64,000 nucleotides of DNA from assembly GCA_004293725.1 (NCBI GenBank), contig REAW01000005.1, positions 1-64,000 on the forward strand. Reading direction: 5' to 3'. The first letter of the stretch is position 1. The number at the start of each line of letters is the position of its first letter. The notes below the pieces were generated by a model. The model saw only the letters and a program-made list of their open reading frames with translations, did no database searches and was not told the origin of the DNA. Below are positions 61,003-64,000 of the stretch, piece after piece. The stretch comes from Curvibacter sp. (GTDB taxonomy: Bacteria; Pseudomonadota; Gammaproteobacteria; Burkholderiales; Burkholderiaceae_C). The position numbers and the translations under genes are program-made.

Positions 61003-61053
61003 CCGTCAAAAAATTCACGCTATGAAAGCTGGCGGCACCTTACCATCTGCGCC

Positions 61054-62214
61054 ATGCAAGTCGCACCCTCACTCCAACCCCTGCTGGACCAAGTTCGCAC
61101 CGCGATAGAAGAGCGCACGCCGCTCCAGATTCGAGGCGGAGGCAGCAAAGACTTTGTGGGCACTATCCAGCCCGCCCAGCGGCTGGACACCCGCAGCCAT
61201 TGCGGCATTCTGGATTACGCGCCCACAGAACTGGTAGTGACCGTTGCCGCCGGTACACCGCTGGCAGAGCTGGAAGCCGTGCTGGCAGAAAAAGGCCAAT
61301 GCCTGCCCTTTGAGCCGCCGCACTTCGCCTGGGCTTCTGCAGAGGGCCAGCCCCGCTTAGCAACGGTTGGCGGAATGGTCGCCAGCGGGCTTGCTGGCCC
61401 TGCCCGCGCCAGCGTGGGCAGTGTGCGTGACTACGTTTTGGGCCTGCAACTGATCAACGGCCAGGGGCAGCACCTCACCTTTGGCGGCCAAGTGATGAAG
61501 AACGTGGCGGGGTACGACGTGTCCCGCCTCATGGCAGGCGCCATGGGCACGCTGGGCGTGATTACTGAAGTCTCGCTCAAGGTGCTGCCAGTGGCGCCGG
61601 CCGAGGCCACACTGGTGTTCGCACTGGACCAAGCGACAGCGCTGGAACAATTGCACCGATGGGGGGGGCAGCCGCTGCCACTGAACGCCAGCTGCTGGGT
61701 GCATGACGACACAGCGCCCGGCGGCGGACGCGACCTTTTGTTTGTACGCTTGCGCGGCGCTATGGCAGCCGTCGAGGCAGCCTGCCGCACCATGTTGGCA
61801 GACGCGCCGGGCGAGCGAATGGCCAACACCCTGGCGGAGCCGGACTGGGCTTTGTTGCGCGACCAGCGCCTGCCTTTTTTTGTGGCACCACGTTCGCCAG
61901 AACTCGCGTTGTGGCGACTGTCAGTGGCTCCTGCCGCACCCGTGCTCGACCTGCCCGGGCCGCAGTTGGTGGAGTGGCATGGTGGCCTGCGCTGGGTCTG
62001 GGCGCCGCAGCAAGCGGGCGCCCAGCTGCAGGCTGCGGCCAGTGCAGCGGGTGGAAACGCTACTATTTTTGTAGCTGCTAGCGCAGATGCTGTAAGGGCT
62101 GGGTGCCAATTTGACGCCAAAGATACCGCCAAAGATGCCATTGCCAAACGCCTCAAGGCGGCTTTTGACCCTTTGGGGCTGTTCAATCCGGGGCGCCTGT
62201 GCGCCGATCTGTGA
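61054..62214 (+). CDS. glcE: Glycolate oxidase FAD-binding subunit GlcE
   Basis: A 386-residue FAD-linked oxidase subunit. PLQIRGGGSKDF, VGGMVASGLAGPARASVGSVRDYVLGLQLINGQGQHLTFGGQVMKNVAGYDVSRLMAGAMGTLGVITEVSLKVLP are the PCMH-type FAD-binding motifs of GlcE. With GlcD and GlcF it oxidises glycolate to glyoxylate. glcD is not in the window. Near its end the frame runs through a sequence (62059-62105) that resembles a dispersed Comamonadaceae repeat, giving an unusual NATIFVAASADAVRAGC segment before FDPLGLFNPGRL. It precedes glcF by nine bases. Confidence 0.9.
   Translation: MQVAPSLQPLLDQVRTAIEERTPLQIRGGGSKDFVGTIQPAQRLDTRSHCGILDYAPTELVVTVAAGTPLAELEAVLAEKGQCLPFEPPHFAWASAEGQPRLATVGGMVASGLAGPARASVGSVRDYVLGLQLINGQGQHLTFGGQVMKNVAGYDVSRLMAGAMGTLGVITEVSLKVLPVAPAEATLVFALDQATALEQLHRWGGQPLPLNASCWVHDDTAPGGGRDLLFVRLRGAMAAVEAACRTMLADAPGERMANTLAEPDWALLRDQRLPFFVAPRSPELALWRLSVAPAAPVLDLPGPQLVEWHGGLRWVWAPQQAGAQLQAAASAAGGNATIFVAASADAVRAGCQFDAKDTAKDAIAKRLKAAFDPLGLFNPGRLCADL
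62059..62105 (+). repeat. Possible dispersed repeat inside glcE
   Basis: Sequence beginning GCTACTATTTTTGTAGCTGC with an inner hairpin-like AGCTGCTAGC. From memory, elements of this kind (GCTACTATTTTTGTAGCTGC...) occur many times in Comamonadaceae genomes, mostly between genes. Here one lies in frame inside glcE. Recognition is by recollection only. Confidence 0.45.
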
Positions 62215-62223
62215 GCACACCGC

Positions 62224-63480
62224 ATGCAAACCCAACTTGCCCCTGAGTACCAAAACACCCCAGACGGTCTGGCTGCCGAGGCCATTTTGCGCAAATGTGT
62301 GCACTGCGGGTTTTGCACCGCTACCTGCCCCACCTACCAGCTGTTGGGCGATGAGCTGGACGGCCCGCGTGGGCGTATCTACCTCATGAAGCAGGTGTTG
62401 GAAGGCCAAACACCCACCCGCGCCACCCAGCTGCACCTGGATCGGTGCCTGACCTGCCGCAATTGCGAAAGTACCTGCCCCAGTGGCGTGGACTACGGCC
62501 ACCTGGTCGACATTGGCCGCAAGTTGGTCGATGCCAAAGTACCGCGCCCTTTGGGCGAGCGCGCGCTGCGTTGGGCCTTGAAAGAGGGCTTGCCTTCGCC
62601 CCTGTTTGCACCCGCCATGAAGTTGGGCCAACTGGTACGCCCCCTACTGCCGAAAGGCTTGCAAAACAAGGTACCGGCACCCCAGGCGGCAGGCGTCTGG
62701 CCTACGCGTCAGCACGCGCGCCGAGTGTTGATGCTGGAGGGCTGCGTGCAACCGTCCATGGCGCCCAACATCAACAGCGCCACTGCCCGCGTGCTGGACG
62801 CTGCCGGCGTGCAGGTCCAGGTAGCAGCCAAGGCCGGATGCTGTGGGGCGGTGAAGTTTCACCTCAACGACCAAGACGGCGGCACCGCCGAAATGCGCGC
62901 CAACATCGACGCGTGGTGGCCCTATGTGGAACAAGGCGCGGATGCCGTGGTCATGAACGCATCGGGCTGTGGCGTCACGGTCAAAGAATATGGTCACGTC
63001 CTGCGCGACGACCCCGAGTACGCTGAAAAGGCCGCGCGCATCAGCGCGCTGACCCGTGACCTGAGCGAGCTGTTGCCTGAGTTGTTGCCTGCCTTGAAAG
63101 CCAGGCTGGGCGAAGCTGGCGCACGCCAGCAGCCTGCCTTGGTGTTCCACCCGCCTTGCACCTTGCAACATGGCCAAAAACTCAAAGGCGGGGTGGAAGC
63201 GCATCTGGCGGCGTTGGGGTTTTCGATTCGTATTGCCAGCAGCGAATCCCATCTGTGCTGCGGCTCTGCCGGCACCTACTCGGTGTTGAATCCCGCGCTG
63301 TCGTACCAGCTGCGCGACCGCAAGCTCGGATACCTGGCACCCACTGCGGGGGAGGTCATCATCAGTGCCAATATTGGGTGCATCACCCACCTGCAGAGTG
63401 GCACTGCCACACCAGTACAGCACTGGGTTGAAGTGCTGGACGCGGCTTTGTCCGCCACACCGCCAGCGTTCGCCGCATAA
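62224..63480 (+). CDS. glcF: Glycolate oxidase iron-sulfur subunit GlcF
   Basis: A 418-residue protein with two 4Fe-4S clusters near the N-terminus (CVHCGFCTATCPTYQ and CLTCRNCESTCPSGV) and two CCG-type Cys domains (AAKAGCCGAVKFHLNDQDGG and SHLCCGSAGTYSVLNPALS). It passes electrons from GlcD/GlcE to the respiratory chain. It follows glcE by nine bases. The next gene starts 63 bases later. Confidence 0.93.
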   Translation: MQTQLAPEYQNTPDGLAAEAILRKCVHCGFCTATCPTYQLLGDELDGPRGRIYLMKQVLEGQTPTRATQLHLDRCLTCRNCESTCPSGVDYGHLVDIGRKLVDAKVPRPLGERALRWALKEGLPSPLFAPAMKLGQLVRPLLPKGLQNKVPAPQAAGVWPTRQHARRVLMLEGCVQPSMAPNINSATARVLDAAGVQVQVAAKAGCCGAVKFHLNDQDGGTAEMRANIDAWWPYVEQGADAVVMNASGCGVTVKEYGHVLRDDPEYAEKAARISALTRDLSELLPELLPALKARLGEAGARQQPALVFHPPCTLQHGQKLKGGVEAHLAALGFSIRIASSESHLCCGSAGTYSVLNPALSYQLRDRKLGYLAPTAGEVIISANIGCITHLQSGTATPVQHWVEVLDAALSATPPAFAA

Positions 63481-63543
63481 TCACGGCGGAGGGCCGCCCA
63501 TATGGGGTGGCGCCAGTGCGACACGTTTGACTCTGGGGGCCCC

Positions 63544-64000
63544 ATGAACCCGTCCGACCACATCGATGATCCGCGCCGCCAATGGCTGATTCAGGCCTTG
63601 GCAGCAGGCGTTTTTGGCCCCGCCTTGGGGCTGGCGCAAGCACAAAGCCTGTTCGGCAATCGTCCCAGCAAGCTGCCCGCCGGGCAATCGATCTACAGTT
63701 TGAGCGGCACAGTTCGCGTGAACGAACAGCCGGCCACGCTGAGCACCACCATCAAGCCCGGTGACACCTTGCAAACCGCCAAAGACAGCCAGGTGATCTT
63801 TGTGGTCAATACCCATTCCATGATTTTGCGGGGCGACAGCAAACTGGTCATAGAAGCGCCCATGGGAGCTCCCGCCGATACTTCTGTCACGGGCTTTCTG
63901 ATTGGCGGCTTGCGCATGATCACCGGCAAGCTGTTGTCGGTCTCACGCAACTCGCCCATGCGGGTTACCACGGCCACGTCCACCATAGGCATCCGGGGCA
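63544..64000 (+). CDS. FecR-domain protein, N-terminal part (cut by window end)
   Basis: The first 152 residues of a larger protein. A Tat-like or hydrophobic start (RRQWLIQALAAGVFGPALGLAQAQ) is followed by SIYSLSGTVRVNEQPATLSTTIKPGDTLQTAKDSQVIFVVNTHSMILRGDSKLVIE, a FecR beta domain; such proteins sit in the periplasm or membrane and sense iron-siderophore or other signals. The ATG at 63544 gives a twin-Arg motif (DDPRRQW). The rest lies outside the window. Confidence 0.75.
   Translation, partial: MNPSDHIDDPRRQWLIQALAAGVFGPALGLAQAQSLFGNRPSKLPAGQSIYSLSGTVRVNEQPATLSTTIKPGDTLQTAKDSQVIFVVNTHSMILRGDSKLVIEAPMGAPADTSVTGFLIGGLRMITGKLLSVSRNSPMRVTTATSTIGIRG

Overview
The window looks like a chromosome segment from a betaproteobacterium, most likely Burkholderiales and probably Comamonadaceae or Rhodoferax-like. 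The housekeeping genes (glcE/glcF, glnK-amtB, the MSHA-type pilus cluster, ComM/YifB) and their GC-rich codon use fit that group. The assignment rests on gene content and protein similarity recalled from memory, not on a marker gene.

Layout. (1) Positions 1-14368 hold most of an MSHA-type (mannose-sensitive haemagglutinin) type IV pilus locus on the plus strand. It runs from the end of mshG through mshF-like, mshA, mshC, mshD, mshO, mshP, a 1350-residue mshQ, mshI, a PilN-like gene, mshJ, mshK, the secretin mshL, the ATPase mshM and the TPR protein mshN. Most genes overlap by 4-8 bases. A periplasmic solute-binding protein follows (14365-15141). (2) comM (yifB) on the minus strand is cut in two: its 3' part is at 15205-15799 and its 5' part at 56041-56993. 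(3) Between the halves lies an island of about 40.2 kb (15799-56040). It is bounded by short inverted repeats (TTTAGCTTT plus neighbouring matches) and carries a four-gene tyrosine-recombinase operon at its right end. (4) Right of comM are glnK-amtB under a clear sigma-54-type promoter, an aldose epimerase and SMP-30 lactonase pair, glcE-glcF, and the start of a FecR-domain protein cut by the window end.

The island is rich in defence and DNA-repair genes. Its left part has an XRE regulator, an unknown divergent gene, an ankyrin-repeat protein, an HU remnant, and an SOS mutagenesis operon (umuD, DUF1810, umuC, MmcB-like nuclease-fold protein) with a good LexA box. A secreted thermonuclease lies beyond the box. 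The middle has two convergent operons that I read as a DNA phosphorothioation system. The minus-strand operon is SspB-SspC-SspD plus a GIY-YIG protein and a DGQHR protein. The plus-strand operon is SspF-SspG-SspH plus a membrane protein and a nucleoside deoxyribosyltransferase-like protein. No SspA (cysteine desulfurase) is present in the window. The intergenic region upstream of sspB holds a perfect 9+3+9 palindrome and a LexA-type box, shared with a divergent methyltransferase and CoiA-like gene pair. The right part has a roughly 1500-residue STAND-type NTPase that ends in a PD-(D/E)XK-like motif and a histone-H1-like Lys/Ala tail. This protein is the best candidate for an undescribed defence effector.

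How the parts fit together. The island disrupts comM, a DNA-uptake helicase gene, and crossover at its ends would restore the reading frame. Three LexA-type boxes lie upstream of umuD, between sspB and the methyltransferase, and upstream of comM. This suggests that DNA damage feeds into the mutagenesis operon, possibly the defence genes, and the disrupted host gene. All regulatory statements are inferred from sequence motifs.
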